DNA from: Nostoc calcicola FACHB-3891
Lineage (GTDB): Bacteria; Cyanobacteriota; Cyanobacteriia; Cyanobacteriales; Nostocaceae
NCBI RefSeq assembly: GCF_014697355.1
Contig: NZ_JACJRQ010000022.1
Span: forward strand, 79,460 to 143,459
Reading direction: 5' to 3'
Length of the DNA stretch: 64,000 nt
The notes under the pieces: model-generated
Told to the model about the DNA's origin: nothing
Database searches by the model: none
Seen by the model: only the letters and a program-made list of their open reading frames with translations
Part shown: positions 35,153 to 44,850 of the stretch, piece by piece
How positions within the stretch are numbered: position 1 is the first letter of the stretch
Layout of the letters: every line of letters starts with the position of its first letter
Translations under genes and position numbers: made by a program

Positions 35153-35571
35153 GTTGCCTCAATTTCTAACTTGACCTCGAGTTGTAATCGCTCACCTAAT
35201 TTAGTGCTGAGTGCTGAGTTTTGAGTGTTCAGTTATCAATTTTGACAACTCACAACTTACAACTTCAAAAATCAACGATTCACCACTATACGATTTGCTG
35301 AGTATTTCTATCTTACTCAGCAATGCCACTTGCTCCACTTGGGGAGACCCTAAGACCGCAGTGGTTCCTCAGCACTCAGCACTCACCGAAGAGGCAGGGG
35401 GGAAGGGGGCAGGGAGCAGGGGGAGCAAGCCCTTACCCCCTGCGACAAGCGTTGCAGAACATGGGTATGAAGCCCCGCCCTGGAAGGGCGCTCAAGAGGA
35501 GGCGGAGTACAAGCTCCGTTTCAGTCTTCCCCCCTGCTCCCCGCTCCCTGCTCCCCTGCCTCTTGTGACCA
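35153..35571. repeat. Repeat-rich spacer with a long inverted purine repeat
   Basis: 35390-35425 (GAGGCAGGGGGGAAGGGGGC and following) is the approximate reverse complement of 35528-35568 (CCCCCTGCTCCCCGCTCCCT and following), with about 100 bases between. AGTGCTGAGT units precede it. The middle (35435-35520) is GC-richer (CGCCCTGGAAGGGCG) than the surroundings. The gap separates rpsB from tsf; if cotranscribed, the leader would fold strongly. Confidence 0.65.
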
Positions 35572-36366
35572 CTATTCTTCTTCTTCTTCGTCGGGAATCA
35601 GGCTGTCAGTATACTCGCCTTCTTCGTAGTCTTCATCATACTCAGTGCCATCGTAGTCTTCGTAATCCTCTTCAACATCGAGTTGACCGTGACGACCTTC
35701 ATAAATGGCATCTGCCAATTTTCCGACTATCAGCTTAATCGACCTGATGGCATCGTCGTTTGCGGGGATGGGGATATCCACTACATCTGGGTCGCAGTTT
35801 GTATCCAGCATGGACACAATGGGAATGTTGAGTTTTTGGCATTCTTGAACAGCGTTATATTCCCGTCGTTGGTCTACAATCACCACGATATCGGGCACTT
35901 TTCGCATTGTTTTAATGCCACCCAAGTATTTTTGCAGCTTCGCCATTTCCCGACGTAGCATCGACGCTTCTTTTTTCGGCAATAAATCCAGTGCGCCGCT
36001 TTCTTCCCGCCGTTCCAAATCTTTGAGGCGGTCTACCCGTGTTTTAATAGTTGTCCAGTTGGTCAACATGCCGCCCAACCAGCGTTGGTTAATGTAATGG
36101 GAACCGCAACGGCTGGCTTCTTGGGCAATAATTCCAGCAGCTTGCCGCTTAGTGCCGACAAAAAGAAATTTCTTTCCTTGCTCTGCCTGCGATCGCATAT
36201 AAGTATAAGCATTATCCATCAACTGGGCAGTCTGCACCAAGTCTATGATATGTACACCATTGCGGGAAGTGTAAATGTAAGGAGACATTTTTGGGTTCCA
36301 ACGCCGGGTCTGATGCCCAAAGTGAACCCCTGACTCCATCATTTGAGCCAATGAAACAACTGGCAT
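35572..36366 (-). CDS. rpsB: 30S ribosomal protein S2
   Basis: A 264-residue small-subunit protein. Signatures: MPVVSLAQMMESGVHFGHQT at the N-terminus, the RWNPKMSPYIYTSRNGVHII segment, FVGTKRQAAGIIAQEA, WLGGMLTNW and PIPANDDAIRSIKLI. An acidic C-terminal tail (EDYEDYDGTEYDEDYEEGEY) is an extension found in cyanobacterial S2. ATG 36366 is chosen since the upstream ATG at 36429 would add 21 unconserved residues. First gene of rpsB-tsf. Confidence 0.95.
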   Translation of the reverse strand: MPVVSLAQMMESGVHFGHQTRRWNPKMSPYIYTSRNGVHIIDLVQTAQLMDNAYTYMRSQAEQGKKFLFVGTKRQAAGIIAQEASRCGSHYINQRWLGGMLTNWTTIKTRVDRLKDLERREESGALDLLPKKEASMLRREMAKLQKYLGGIKTMRKVPDIVVIVDQRREYNAVQECQKLNIPIVSMLDTNCDPDVVDIPIPANDDAIRSIKLIVGKLADAIYEGRHGQLDVEEDYEDYDGTEYDEDYEEGEYTDSLIPDEEEEE

Positions 36367-36429
36367 ATATTTTTTAACTCCGATTCGGGTTAAACCTCCA
36401 TCCAAGCGTATTTCCCAATTAGGAAACAC

Positions 36430-36586
36430 CCGAATTCTCAGATGTGCGAGATTAGTTAGCCATACTAGGTTAGCACATTTGGGAAAGTTAGGGGATTGGG
36501 GGCAAGAGGCTCCAGGGGCAGAGGGGAGAATAATAACTCCTAACTCCTAACTCCTAACTCCTAACTCCTAACTCCTAACTCCCTAA
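36430..36586. repeat. CTAACTC tandem repeats
   Basis: Eight or so CTAACTC units at 36535-36590 between the end of the TerB-like gene and the rpsB promoter region. Confidence 0.75.
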
Positions 36587-37636
36587 CTACGCAAACTCGA
36601 TAGTCTCAACAAACTCTAAAATATTCTCCTTGATATATTCGGCTTCTTCTTCAATGGAATCGGGAGTTTCGCCGTTAAGAAAGCTGTGCTGGCTGCTAAC
36701 TATATACAAAAATTCACCACTGATAAATATGAGTAGCCCTCGATACGCATCTAATCTGACGGCAGTTCCATTATTTTCTTGCTTGGAAATCGTCGAACCT
36801 TTCGGCATATCGATTAAAACGTAGTAAGATCCTTGTAAAGTATCTTCCAAGTATTCAGTATATTCTACAGTGGCATCTGGTACATTTGCCAAAATTGCTT
36901 GGGGCACGTACTTGTCTACTAAGATTGATTGTAAATATTTTTGTTGTCCAAGAGATTCGAGTTCCTCTGACTGTTCCACGGGAAAAGGATAATAATCGAT
37001 TCTCAGCAAAGTACCGATGTCATCGGAAAAGCCAACTACTCCTTCCTGACTTTGAATTCTACCGCCGTTTTCGGGATCAACTGGAACCGGCACTGTAAAA
37101 TTCCCTAAGGGGGATTGATATGCCTCTTGAGCATACTCTTCTATAATTACTGTCTCATCTTCGTCATCTGTATATTCTTCCTCTTCTGCTTCTTGAAAGG
37201 CTGCAATTACCTCCTTAATGATTTCGTCTGCTTCTTCGTCTTCAAGTTCCAAGGCTGTTTGTAGCTTTTTGAGGTAGGCTTGTTTCTGTTTGGGAATGGC
37301 AAGTTCATCGTCTAAAAGCACTATCACCCCAGCGGCAAAACCATCGAGTACTAATTCATCGGAGAGAGAAATTTTAGCAGTATTAAATAAGACACCAAGT
37401 CCTTCGTCTTCTGCAATACCTATGAGTCGATCTACGATTTCGATAATTTCGTCTTCTGAGTATTCCTCAAAGACCTCGAATTCCCAAAGAATACCTGCTA
37501 AGCTTTCTGCATCGACATCTTCAATGGATAAATCAGCGATCGCTGTCACAGTTGCGATCGCCGCCACGGCTTCCTCTGGACTTAGCGATTCCTCTGATGT
37601 CTCTGATGAGTTAAAAATCTTGTCATATTTGCTCAT
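36587..37636 (-). CDS. Acidic protein with TerB-like N-terminal domain
   Basis: A 349-residue, strongly acidic protein. Residues about 20-150 resemble an all-helical TerB/tellurite-resistance domain (LSPEEAVAAIATVTAIADLS, LIGIAEDEGLGVLFNTA, LSDELVLDGFAAGVIVLLDD), with conserved acidic positions. An acidic linker (EAEEEEYTDDEDETV) joins a C-terminal beta-rich domain (GNFTVPVPVDP, LRIDYYPFPVEQ, GSYYVLIDMPKGSTI, YRGLLIFISGEFLYIVS). No signal peptide. TerB domains are found in stress-response and metal-related proteins, but function here is unknown. Start MSKYDKIF at 37636; an in-frame ATG 18 bases further up is possible. Confidence 0.65.
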   Translation of the reverse strand: MSKYDKIFNSSETSEESLSPEEAVAAIATVTAIADLSIEDVDAESLAGILWEFEVFEEYSEDEIIEIVDRLIGIAEDEGLGVLFNTAKISLSDELVLDGFAAGVIVLLDDELAIPKQKQAYLKKLQTALELEDEEADEIIKEVIAAFQEAEEEEYTDDEDETVIIEEYAQEAYQSPLGNFTVPVPVDPENGGRIQSQEGVVGFSDDIGTLLRIDYYPFPVEQSEELESLGQQKYLQSILVDKYVPQAILANVPDATVEYTEYLEDTLQGSYYVLIDMPKGSTISKQENNGTAVRLDAYRGLLIFISGEFLYIVSSQHSFLNGETPDSIEEEAEYIKENILEFVETIEFA

Positions 37637-37881
37637 AATTGTTACCAGCATCAATTGGTTTATAGTAATAACTGTTTGAAAGTGACAATGGTCAGTTTAC
37701 CAATGGAGTGAATCTCCAAAATAAAAACTTTAGTAGTGGCTGACACCAACTTTGGGTTTGAGATTTGGAATTAAAAGTCTTTACCAAAAGGCTGTTGAGT
37801 CGAATTTCCAAAAAGTCAATCGCGAGAAAATCCCACTACCAATACTCCCTACTCCCCATTCCCTACTCCCCACTTTCTTTT

Positions 37882-39117
37882 TCATTCCCCATCCTGATTC
37901 GTGACATAGAGGAAGCGATCGGCAATGTTTTCGTAAAAACTGGTATCGAACCAGTAACCTTGGTGTCCTCCATCGCCCCAGGATGCTTGATATTTCATTT
38001 CAACGTTATCCAGGTTTTCATAATAATCTAGGTGACCGCTGATTGGATCTTTGAGATGGTAGTAATTCACCCAACGAACTCCATCGAGTTTGCATTCAAC
38101 TGGGTTTTTGATCGAGTATTGATTTTTCTGTGTAAATTGTTGTTTCACACGGAAGGAATTGAGGTGTTCTAAAATCCGCTGTCTAATATACTGTCCCTCC
38201 TGTGCTACCTCTCGGAAGAAAAAGGCGATTTTATCTAGTGGTGAACCAAAGGTAATTAATCCTTTAATTTTATCCAGTAACAGACTTTGATTCTCGTCTT
38301 GAGAAAGACTTGCTTCAACACACATCAGGTTTAATGTGTCGTAAGCAATACAGCTACCAAGAGAATGTCCAGCTATTATTACTTGGTCGTAATTTGCTTG
38401 TTTATCTTCAAGAATTGCTTTCAGTAATGTTAAGGATTCTATGAGTATTTGCTGACGAATCATTTTATAGGGTGATTTCTGGTCAGTGATGCAGTAGATG
38501 GTGATATCACCAATAAAACTAACTATGGGTGGAGTTATAAGTTGTTTACTTAACTGCCAAGCTGATTGTAAAAAACGACCTTTGAGAAATGGCCCTGCTA
38601 ACAACAGAATTAACCAAATACCCATTCGCAAAACTGGATATAAAAAGTTAAATATCCGCAGCAATATAGTGAGCGATCGCAGTCGGTATGTAAAAAAAGT
38701 TTTCCGATTTTTGTTAGCCAAAAGATTATCTAATAGAGGTTGATTCTCTTTACGGTTATAAAACTTAATTGTGCCGTCAAGTGTCTGTTCTGCCCATTGC
38801 AATATCTCAGGGACAGTGATTTTATTTTCTGTATAAGCTGACCAATAGTATTCATGAATATCAATTAGCCAATCTTCATTGTTATCAGTTGGCTTCAATC
38901 TGATAAAGCTTTCTGTCCAAAAAGAACCGGTTGATAGTCTGCGCTTCGCAATTAGGTGTTCTAGGTTGAAAGCTAAATTTTGCTTATCGAAGTATTGAAG
39001 AAAATTTTGAGTGAAAAAGTCTACAGTCTCAAAAGGATTCTGGTTGCCGATGCCGTGGATGAATAAAAATGCTGTGCGACCTTTAAGCAATCTCACCCTT
39101 TTTTGTTTATCTGTCAT
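37882..39117 (-). CDS. Alpha/beta hydrolase-like protein (lipase type) with membrane segment
   Basis: A 411-residue protein. The oxyanion-type strand FLFIHGIGNQNPFE (residues 17-30) and the nucleophile elbow IIAGHSLGSCIAYDTLNLM (GxSxG, about residue 250) mark an alpha/beta hydrolase. ITFGSPLDKIAFFF follows. A hydrophobic segment (LRMGIWLILLLAGPFL, about 160-175) lies between them, suggesting a membrane-associated lipase or esterase. The C-terminal part includes GHLDYYENLD and a GHQGYWFDTSFY segment that may supply catalytic His. Substrate unknown. It is divergent from the amylase gene. Confidence 0.7.
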   Translation of the reverse strand: MTDKQKRVRLLKGRTAFLFIHGIGNQNPFETVDFFTQNFLQYFDKQNLAFNLEHLIAKRRLSTGSFWTESFIRLKPTDNNEDWLIDIHEYYWSAYTENKITVPEILQWAEQTLDGTIKFYNRKENQPLLDNLLANKNRKTFFTYRLRSLTILLRIFNFLYPVLRMGIWLILLLAGPFLKGRFLQSAWQLSKQLITPPIVSFIGDITIYCITDQKSPYKMIRQQILIESLTLLKAILEDKQANYDQVIIAGHSLGSCIAYDTLNLMCVEASLSQDENQSLLLDKIKGLITFGSPLDKIAFFFREVAQEGQYIRQRILEHLNSFRVKQQFTQKNQYSIKNPVECKLDGVRWVNYYHLKDPISGHLDYYENLDNVEMKYQASWGDGGHQGYWFDTSFYENIADRFLYVTNQDGE

Positions 39118-39641
39118 ACATGATTACCATTTTGATAAGAAATACTTGGGTTTGAATTGTGATGATGACCTAGCTGTTGCCACTAAATAATTAGTGTTGT
39201 CAGAATTCCCAGAGAACCAAATTTATTTGATTAATTCTTATTGACTTTATTACTTTATTTAAAAATATCGACGATTATTAGTTATTTTTTAAAGGATTAA
39301 TTACACTAACTTGATGTATAAAAAACAATAAGTATGTGTCGTAATGTGTCTACTGGACTCAAACACAAGGTATTCTCAGTAGCTACTGTAATTTTTTGAC
39401 TATGTTCTGGAAATATTACTTTTTATTAAGAAGAAATTTCTATTGATAACTGCTATATTTTTTTGTTTTTATCCTCTAGCAGATGAATTATATCTATCGA
39501 TAGAATTATAAACTAGCTAGCGATAGATACCTACACCGTGGGCAGGATGTCACAATACCGATGTTTGTAGTTACACAAAATATTCAAAACACGTACTCTT
39601 GAGTATACAAACCTAAATTCTGCAAGATTTTGAGTTTTTTT
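39118..39641. other. A+T-rich promoter region of the amylase gene
   Basis: About 520 A+T-rich bases without a gene. They contain a nine-base inverted repeat with a palindrome between (39491-39529), about 110 bases before the amylase ATG, the best candidate regulatory site. No clear -10/-35 pair. Confidence 0.5.
39491..39529. promoter_or_regulatory. Inverted repeat, possible operator before the amylase gene
   Basis: TATCTATCG (39491-39499) and CGATAGATA (39521-39529) are perfect complements, separated by 21 bases; CTATCGATAG at 39493-39502 is itself a palindrome and TAGCTAG lies between. The spacing could suit a dimeric regulator. No known binding motif is matched. Confidence 0.35.
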
Positions 39642-41570
39642 ATGGTAAAAACCCCTCCATCCCAATTTTCCCCAGATCAATACAAAGTTGATTCTGCAAC
39701 AGAAAAAGTCGAAGCTTTGATAGAAGCGCCTGTATCAGATACTGAAATTGACCTAGACTTTCTCTACACTAGGGATATTGAATTTCGTCAGGAAACAATC
39801 TACTTTCTTGTAGTCGATCGCTTTTATGATGGCGATCCAGATAACAGTGAAGGTGCAAACTCAGAATTGTACGATCCAACTCGCCAAGAGTGGGGTAAGT
39901 ACTGGGGTGGGGACTTGCAAGGTGTCATCGACAAATTGGACTATCTGAAAAATATGGGAGTTACCGCCCTTTGGCTAACTCCGTTGTTTGAACAGGTGGA
40001 AGAGTTATTTATTAGCAATGCGGCGATGCATGGCTATTGGACAAAAGACTTTAAGCGAATTAATCCTCGGTATATTGCTGACGGAGAGAACCCTTCTTTA
40101 AACGCTACTCAAGAAGAAAAAAATACAACCTTCGATCGCTTAATTGCCGAACTCCACAAGCGCAATATGAAGCTGGTGTTAGATATTGTCTGCAACCATA
40201 GCAGTCCTGATACCAGCGGTAGCAAAGGTGAATTGTATGATGATGGCGTCAAAATTGCCGACTTCAATGATGATGTCAATCACTGGTATCACCACTACGG
40301 CGAAGTGCAAAACTGGGAAGACGAATGGCAAGTGCAAAACTGTGAATTAGCCGGTTTAGCAACCTTTAATGAAAACAATACTGATTACCGACAGTATATC
40401 AAGTCAGCAATTAAACAATGGCTAGACCGGGGTGTAGATGCACTGCGGGTGGATACTGTAAAACATATGCCGATTTGGTTTTGGCAAGAGTTCACCGGCG
40501 ATATCACCAATCACAAACCAGATGTATTTATTTTTGGTGAGTGGATTTACAGTAATCCTGCTGACGATCGCTCCGTGGAATTTGCCAACCAGTCAGGCAT
40601 GACCATGCTAGACTTTGGGCTATGTGTGGCAATTCGGGCAGCACTCGCGCAAGGTTCCGAAAACGGATTCCAGACAATTCAATATATTTTTGACCAAGAT
40701 CATCGCTACAGTGGGGCTACAGAGTTAGTCACCTTTATCGATAACCACGATATGCCCCGGTTCCAATCGCTGAATCCCGATCCAGCGATGTTAAAGGTGG
40801 CGATCGCCCTGATTATGACATCTCGCGGTATTCCCTGTATATATTACGGCACAGAACAGTATCTACACAACGACACTGACGGCGGTAACGATCCATATAA
40901 TCGCCCGATGATGGAAAGTTGGGATACAGATACAGAGGTATATCGCTACATCAGGTTATTGTCTGGCTTACGGCGACTCAATCCCGCAGTCTCAATGGGT
41001 AGCCACTGGCAAAAATACTTAACAGCAGACGTTTATTGTTACGTCCGCCGCTATCGGGATTCACTGTGTTTTGTAGCTTTAAACCGGGGAGGAGAAGTTA
41101 CTTTACCAGAAGTAGACACAGAATTACCTGATGGCGAACATACTTGCGTCGTGACTCGCAACAAGTATGAGGTAAAAGACGGTAAAATTTACGACTTAGT
41201 ACTCCAAGAACGGGGAGTGATTGTTTTCAGCCACGTTGGAGAACGGATTAAAGCGCAAACCATAGTCCGCGTGCAGCTCAATGGCGTGCAAACTCAACCT
41301 GGTGAAACCATTGTTGTGACTGGAGACTGCCCAGAGTTAGGCAACTGGGATATTAGCAAAGCCTATCCCTTAGAATACATCAATACCAATACTTGGTTTG
41401 CGGAGATTCCCTTTAATGAGAGTGCAGGTAAGTTGATTGCTTATAAATATGCTATGTGGCGGGAAGGGCAATCGCCTCTCCGGGAAAACCTCGTTAACCG
41501 CCGCTGGGTGATTGCCAAAGAAGGCACTGTTAAATGGCGTGATACCTGGGCTTCTGGACGGGAATCGTAG
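39642..41570 (+). CDS. GH13 alpha-amylase/CGTase-like enzyme with C-terminal CBM20
   Basis: A 642-residue enzyme of glycoside hydrolase family 13. Catalytic residues are in place: nucleophile D271 (DALRVDTVKHM), acid/base E300 (FIFGEWIYSNP) and D370 (FIDNHDMPRF). The AxWLTP segment and DIVCNHSSPD (region I) are also present. The pattern resembles the CGTase/maltogenic amylase branch (subfamily GH13_2 type). The last about 100 residues (VRVQLNGVQTQPGETIVVTG, PELGNWDISKAYPL) are a CBM20 starch-binding domain. No signal peptide is seen, so it may be cytosolic and act on glycogen. ATG 39642 is preferred to TTG 39630. Product specificity is not predictable. Confidence 0.88.
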   Translation: MVKTPPSQFSPDQYKVDSATEKVEALIEAPVSDTEIDLDFLYTRDIEFRQETIYFLVVDRFYDGDPDNSEGANSELYDPTRQEWGKYWGGDLQGVIDKLDYLKNMGVTALWLTPLFEQVEELFISNAAMHGYWTKDFKRINPRYIADGENPSLNATQEEKNTTFDRLIAELHKRNMKLVLDIVCNHSSPDTSGSKGELYDDGVKIADFNDDVNHWYHHYGEVQNWEDEWQVQNCELAGLATFNENNTDYRQYIKSAIKQWLDRGVDALRVDTVKHMPIWFWQEFTGDITNHKPDVFIFGEWIYSNPADDRSVEFANQSGMTMLDFGLCVAIRAALAQGSENGFQTIQYIFDQDHRYSGATELVTFIDNHDMPRFQSLNPDPAMLKVAIALIMTSRGIPCIYYGTEQYLHNDTDGGNDPYNRPMMESWDTDTEVYRYIRLLSGLRRLNPAVSMGSHWQKYLTADVYCYVRRYRDSLCFVALNRGGEVTLPEVDTELPDGEHTCVVTRNKYEVKDGKIYDLVLQERGVIVFSHVGERIKAQTIVRVQLNGVQTQPGETIVVTGDCPELGNWDISKAYPLEYINTNTWFAEIPFNESAGKLIAYKYAMWREGQSPLRENLVNRRWVIAKEGTVKWRDTWASGRES

Positions 41571-41574
41571 AATT

Positions 41575-41740
41575 GGGACTGGGGTATGGGGGACTGGGGA
41601 AGAGGTGTGGGAGGTGTGAGAGGTGTGAGAGGAAGGGGAGGAAGCATAAATTCTCTTTCCCCCCACACTCCCCACACCCCCTCATCTCCCTCATGTCCCT
41701 CATCCCCCTCATCTCCCTCATCTCCCTACTCAGCACTAAA
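41575..41740. repeat. Low-complexity block with GGTGTGGGAG and CTCATC units
   Basis: GGGAGGTGTGAGAG-type units on the left and CCCTCATCTCC-type units on the right, an inverted purine/pyrimidine arrangement like those at 3049-3205 and 35390-35565. Confidence 0.7.
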
Positions 41741-41921
41741 TTATGAGACCAAAATTTTTGCGTCTGTACTTGTTAAACTAAAGAACAAACCTCACAAATG
41801 GTCTTGAACCGGAAGCTTAATATTTTGCTACGAATTATGAATTTAAAATGACTGGTGTAAAATTGTCATCTGTGGCTTAATTTCTTTAGACACAGATTTT
41901 ACTGCTACCAGGGTAATCACG

Positions 41922-43082
41922 ATGACAAATAGACCTCCTTCCGAACCTGAGTCATCCCAAAGAACTGCCCTTGGCTTTGATGAATTTATAGCCATTCTGG
42001 TTGCTTTCACCACTATCGGAGCAATTCTTTTTTGGTCACTGTCCCGCAGAGATTCTAGTTGGAATTTCAACAGTTTGCTGTCACCTTCCTCCACTTCGTC
42101 TGGTAGCGCTTACCCGGATCAAGTATTACCCTCCCCTACTCCCAAAGTAGAACCAAATACATTCCCCAAATTCGACTCATCTCAATCTGAAGCTGTTGAA
42201 CCCAAGACACCTTCACTGCCCGCTAATACTGTAACTCCTTCCCCTGAAGTGTTACCACCTGCTAAAATAACCCCGACTCAATCCCCACAACCACAGATAC
42301 CTGTATCCTCTTCATTAGGGCTTGAGCCATCAATTACATCATCAGCGTTGCCTTTAGTAACTCCAGCAAAACAAAAATCGGTTATTCCGCCGCCAATTGC
42401 ATTTAACGATGTGCCTAATAACTTCTGGGGTCGGCGTTTTATAGATGTTCTTTCTTCTCGTGGTATTCTCAAAGGATTTCCGGATTATTCTTTTAGACCA
42501 AATCAACCTGTAAACCGCGCTGAATTTGCTGCCATACTGGAAAAAGCTTTTGACCAAGAACTGTCTAAGAGTGCGATCGGATTTCAAGATGTACCCGCAA
42601 AATTCTGGGCAAATCCAGCAATTAACCAAGCCATCAGTAGCGGATTTCTCAAAGGCTACCCGAAAAATAACTTCAAGCCACAAGAAAATATTTCACGAGT
42701 ACAAGTTTTAGTTGCCCTTGCTAGTGGGTTGAATTTGAAAACACCTACTTCGCCGAATCAGATTTTAAGTATTTATCAAGATGCTAAAGATATTCCCGCT
42801 TATGCTACCAGTAGAATAGCTGCTGCTACAGCCAATGGACTTGTAGTTAACTATCCAAACCCCCAAATTCTTGCTCCTAATAAAGTAGCAACTCGTGCTG
42901 AAGTGGCGGCGATGATTCATCAAGCTTTAGTCAAACAAGGTAAATTAAAAGGAATTTCATCTGAGAACATTGTGCGTAGGCGTAGCCCAACCCAAACATC
43001 GCCAAATATATCTCCAGAACCTTCGCGGACTCGAAAACAAAACCCAAAGGTTAACTTATCAGCAGGTGGTTCATCTCAATAA
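41922..43082 (+). CDS. SLH-domain protein with N-terminal membrane segment
   Basis: A 386-residue protein. A membrane helix at about residues 22-42 (FIAILVAFTTIGAILFWSLS) is followed by a long Ser/Pro-rich linker (45-165). Three S-layer homology-like repeats follow: FNDVPNNFWGRRFIDVLSSR with GYSFRPNQPVNRAEFAAIL-type end, FQDVPAKFWANPAINQAISS and a third weaker YQDAKDIPAYATSRIAAATA. SLH domains bind secondary cell wall polymers or peptidoglycan; in cyanobacteria they often anchor outer-membrane porins or act in the periplasm. Without a porin domain it is probably a periplasmic peptidoglycan-binding protein. Convergent with the 463-residue gene; shared terminator at 43178. Confidence 0.82.
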   Translation: MTNRPPSEPESSQRTALGFDEFIAILVAFTTIGAILFWSLSRRDSSWNFNSLLSPSSTSSGSAYPDQVLPSPTPKVEPNTFPKFDSSQSEAVEPKTPSLPANTVTPSPEVLPPAKITPTQSPQPQIPVSSSLGLEPSITSSALPLVTPAKQKSVIPPPIAFNDVPNNFWGRRFIDVLSSRGILKGFPDYSFRPNQPVNRAEFAAILEKAFDQELSKSAIGFQDVPAKFWANPAINQAISSGFLKGYPKNNFKPQENISRVQVLVALASGLNLKTPTSPNQILSIYQDAKDIPAYATSRIAAATANGLVVNYPNPQILAPNKVATRAEVAAMIHQALVKQGKLKGISSENIVRRRSPTQTSPNISPEPSRTRKQNPKVNLSAGGSSQ

Positions 43083-43177
43083 ACTACCATTTTGGATTTT
43101 AGGTTTGAGATTTTGACTGGGCAAAGTCAAAATAATTCGTAATTGATAATTCGTCATTATAAGCTATTGAAAGCCAC

Positions 43178-43210
43178 AGAACCCCGATTTATTTGAGAAA
43201 TCGGGGTTCT
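43178..43210. terminator. Bidirectional terminator between convergent genes
   Basis: Perfect 13-bp arms (AGAACCCCGATTT / AAATCGGGGTTCT) with a seven-base loop, followed by TGTTATTT. It lies between the SLH gene and the 463-residue gene. Confidence 0.75.
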
Positions 43211-43216
43211 TGTTAT

Positions 43217-44608
43217 TTACGAATGATTGAGGATAGCCAAGTTTTTGCTGTAATATTCAGTTTTTGCATAGATGCTGATAATACTATCACCAACTGCAAA
43301 AAATGTACCTTGTTGCTCATTTTTAGAAAATTGTAAATTCGGATATTTGGTAGCAGCTTCTTGAGCAGTCATGGCTTTTGCTTGCATTTTTTCTGGCAAT
43401 ACTCCAGTACAACCAATATAAAATACCAAGGGAGAAATCTTGTCTTGGTAAATTTTTTCTGCATATTGCTCTAACTTGGCATTTGCAACGGTTAATGCTG
43501 TAACCATTTCTTCTTTATTGATTTGCTTGCTAGCTTGTTTATCCTGCAATAACTGTGCCAAACTATCAGCACCAACTTTTGTGAGAATATCTACAACTAC
43601 GCCATTCTGCTCAAGCCCAAGAAAATCATCAAAAATTGGTTTCATCAACTCGTCAACTTTTGTAATTTTGGTGCGTGATGACAGTAACCTCTCCCTAACA
43701 GCAAGATTCTCATTAAACGCCATCTCAAAACTCGCCTTGGCGATAATCTCTCCAGTATCTTTATCATAAAGACGATACATTCTGTTGAGAAATTTGTTAG
43801 CAGAAGGAAACTTGCTAAAGTTCAGAATATCTTGACTGCCAATATCAATTTTATAGCTCAATCTTGATTCCAGAGTACCATTAACTAGAGCTTCATGAAT
43901 GTCTGTGTATTCATTAGTTGTTGGAAAATTGATGTAAATATTCTTGGATAAATAGTGCTTTTTAAATTCATCTACTTGTTCTGGTACAAATACATCTGAC
44001 TCCTTTTTCAAATGAGCAGAAATAATACTAATAAGTACTTTAATTTCTGCAAGTTGATTAAATAGTCCATCAATGCTGCTGTAATGACTATCAGCAGCTA
44101 CAAGTGGCAAGTTATCTAGCTGGATGGTATATTCAGCACGAAAGTCAAAATCTTTGGCATCCAACACACCTTTTTCTTTAAGCAAGTCAAAAGCTTTTTT
44201 ACTACTAATTTTGACTTGTAAGGATTTAACGTTGATTTTGCCGTCACTGACAATGGTGTAATTGTTAAAGCTATTGAGGTCATTGACTAGCAAACCTGCT
44301 ACTTCCAGAGTGGGGGTTTGGTCTGCTAATTTGGCAAGTTTGACTTTGCGTTTAATCAGCATGTTGATGGTAGCGGTATTGCGATTAAAGTGAAATTCGC
44401 CCATGCCAACATACTCAGCATTGTCTATATTTTCAGTTTGTAACCAAGGTTGGAGCAGTTCTCCGTTTTCGTCTCTGACGCCTTTTACACGCTTGATACT
44501 TGTTCTTTGATAATGTTCTTGCAGGTGCTTGATGTTGACGATGATATGATTGCGATATTGTGCAAAAATTTCGATGAGTTCTACAAGAGTTGTTTTATTA
44601 TTTGTCAT
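43217..44608 (-). CDS. Unrecognised 463-residue protein
   Basis: No family recognised. The N-terminal part (VELIEIFAQYRNHIIVNIKH) is helical; the middle has alternating strands and helices (FHFNRNTATINMLIKRKVKL, NNYTIVSDGKINVKSLQVKI). The C-terminal half is Lys/Glu-rich and helical (ASKQINKEEMVTALTVANAK) and ends IISIYAKTEYYSKNLAIL. No signal peptide, membrane helix or Cys pair. It is Asn/Lys-rich compared with neighbours, which could reflect transfer. A CGCAGAGACGCAGAG-type repeat (44680-44702) lies upstream. It sits next to the MprF-type synthase gene on the same strand, 240 bases away, so a common regulon is possible but not shown. Confidence 0.55.
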   Translation of the reverse strand: MTNNKTTLVELIEIFAQYRNHIIVNIKHLQEHYQRTSIKRVKGVRDENGELLQPWLQTENIDNAEYVGMGEFHFNRNTATINMLIKRKVKLAKLADQTPTLEVAGLLVNDLNSFNNYTIVSDGKINVKSLQVKISSKKAFDLLKEKGVLDAKDFDFRAEYTIQLDNLPLVAADSHYSSIDGLFNQLAEIKVLISIISAHLKKESDVFVPEQVDEFKKHYLSKNIYINFPTTNEYTDIHEALVNGTLESRLSYKIDIGSQDILNFSKFPSANKFLNRMYRLYDKDTGEIIAKASFEMAFNENLAVRERLLSSRTKITKVDELMKPIFDDFLGLEQNGVVVDILTKVGADSLAQLLQDKQASKQINKEEMVTALTVANAKLEQYAEKIYQDKISPLVFYIGCTGVLPEKMQAKAMTAQEAATKYPNLQFSKNEQQGTFFAVGDSIISIYAKTEYYSKNLAILNHS

Positions 44609-44850
44609 ATTTCCACCTTCTATATAAAGGTCAAGAAGCTGCTGAACCGTGGAAAATTGAAAAGTATGAAAATTTCACGCAGAGACGCAGAGTCGCAGAG
44701 AGAAAGATTGAGTTTTCTCTCTTTTGTAAAAGAGTTTGAAAATATTTATGCTGGAATTTAGCAATGGCGGATATTCATATTTATATAGTACACTTGTATT
44801 ATATAAATGTCAAGTTGGGTAGGTCTAGTCCATCGTAGACATTGCCCTGC

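Noticed and set aside
41370..41740. Several minus-strand frames near the amylase end
   Set aside because: They read through purine/pyrimidine tandem repeats (HTSHTSHTS, MREMRGMRD) and have no other support.
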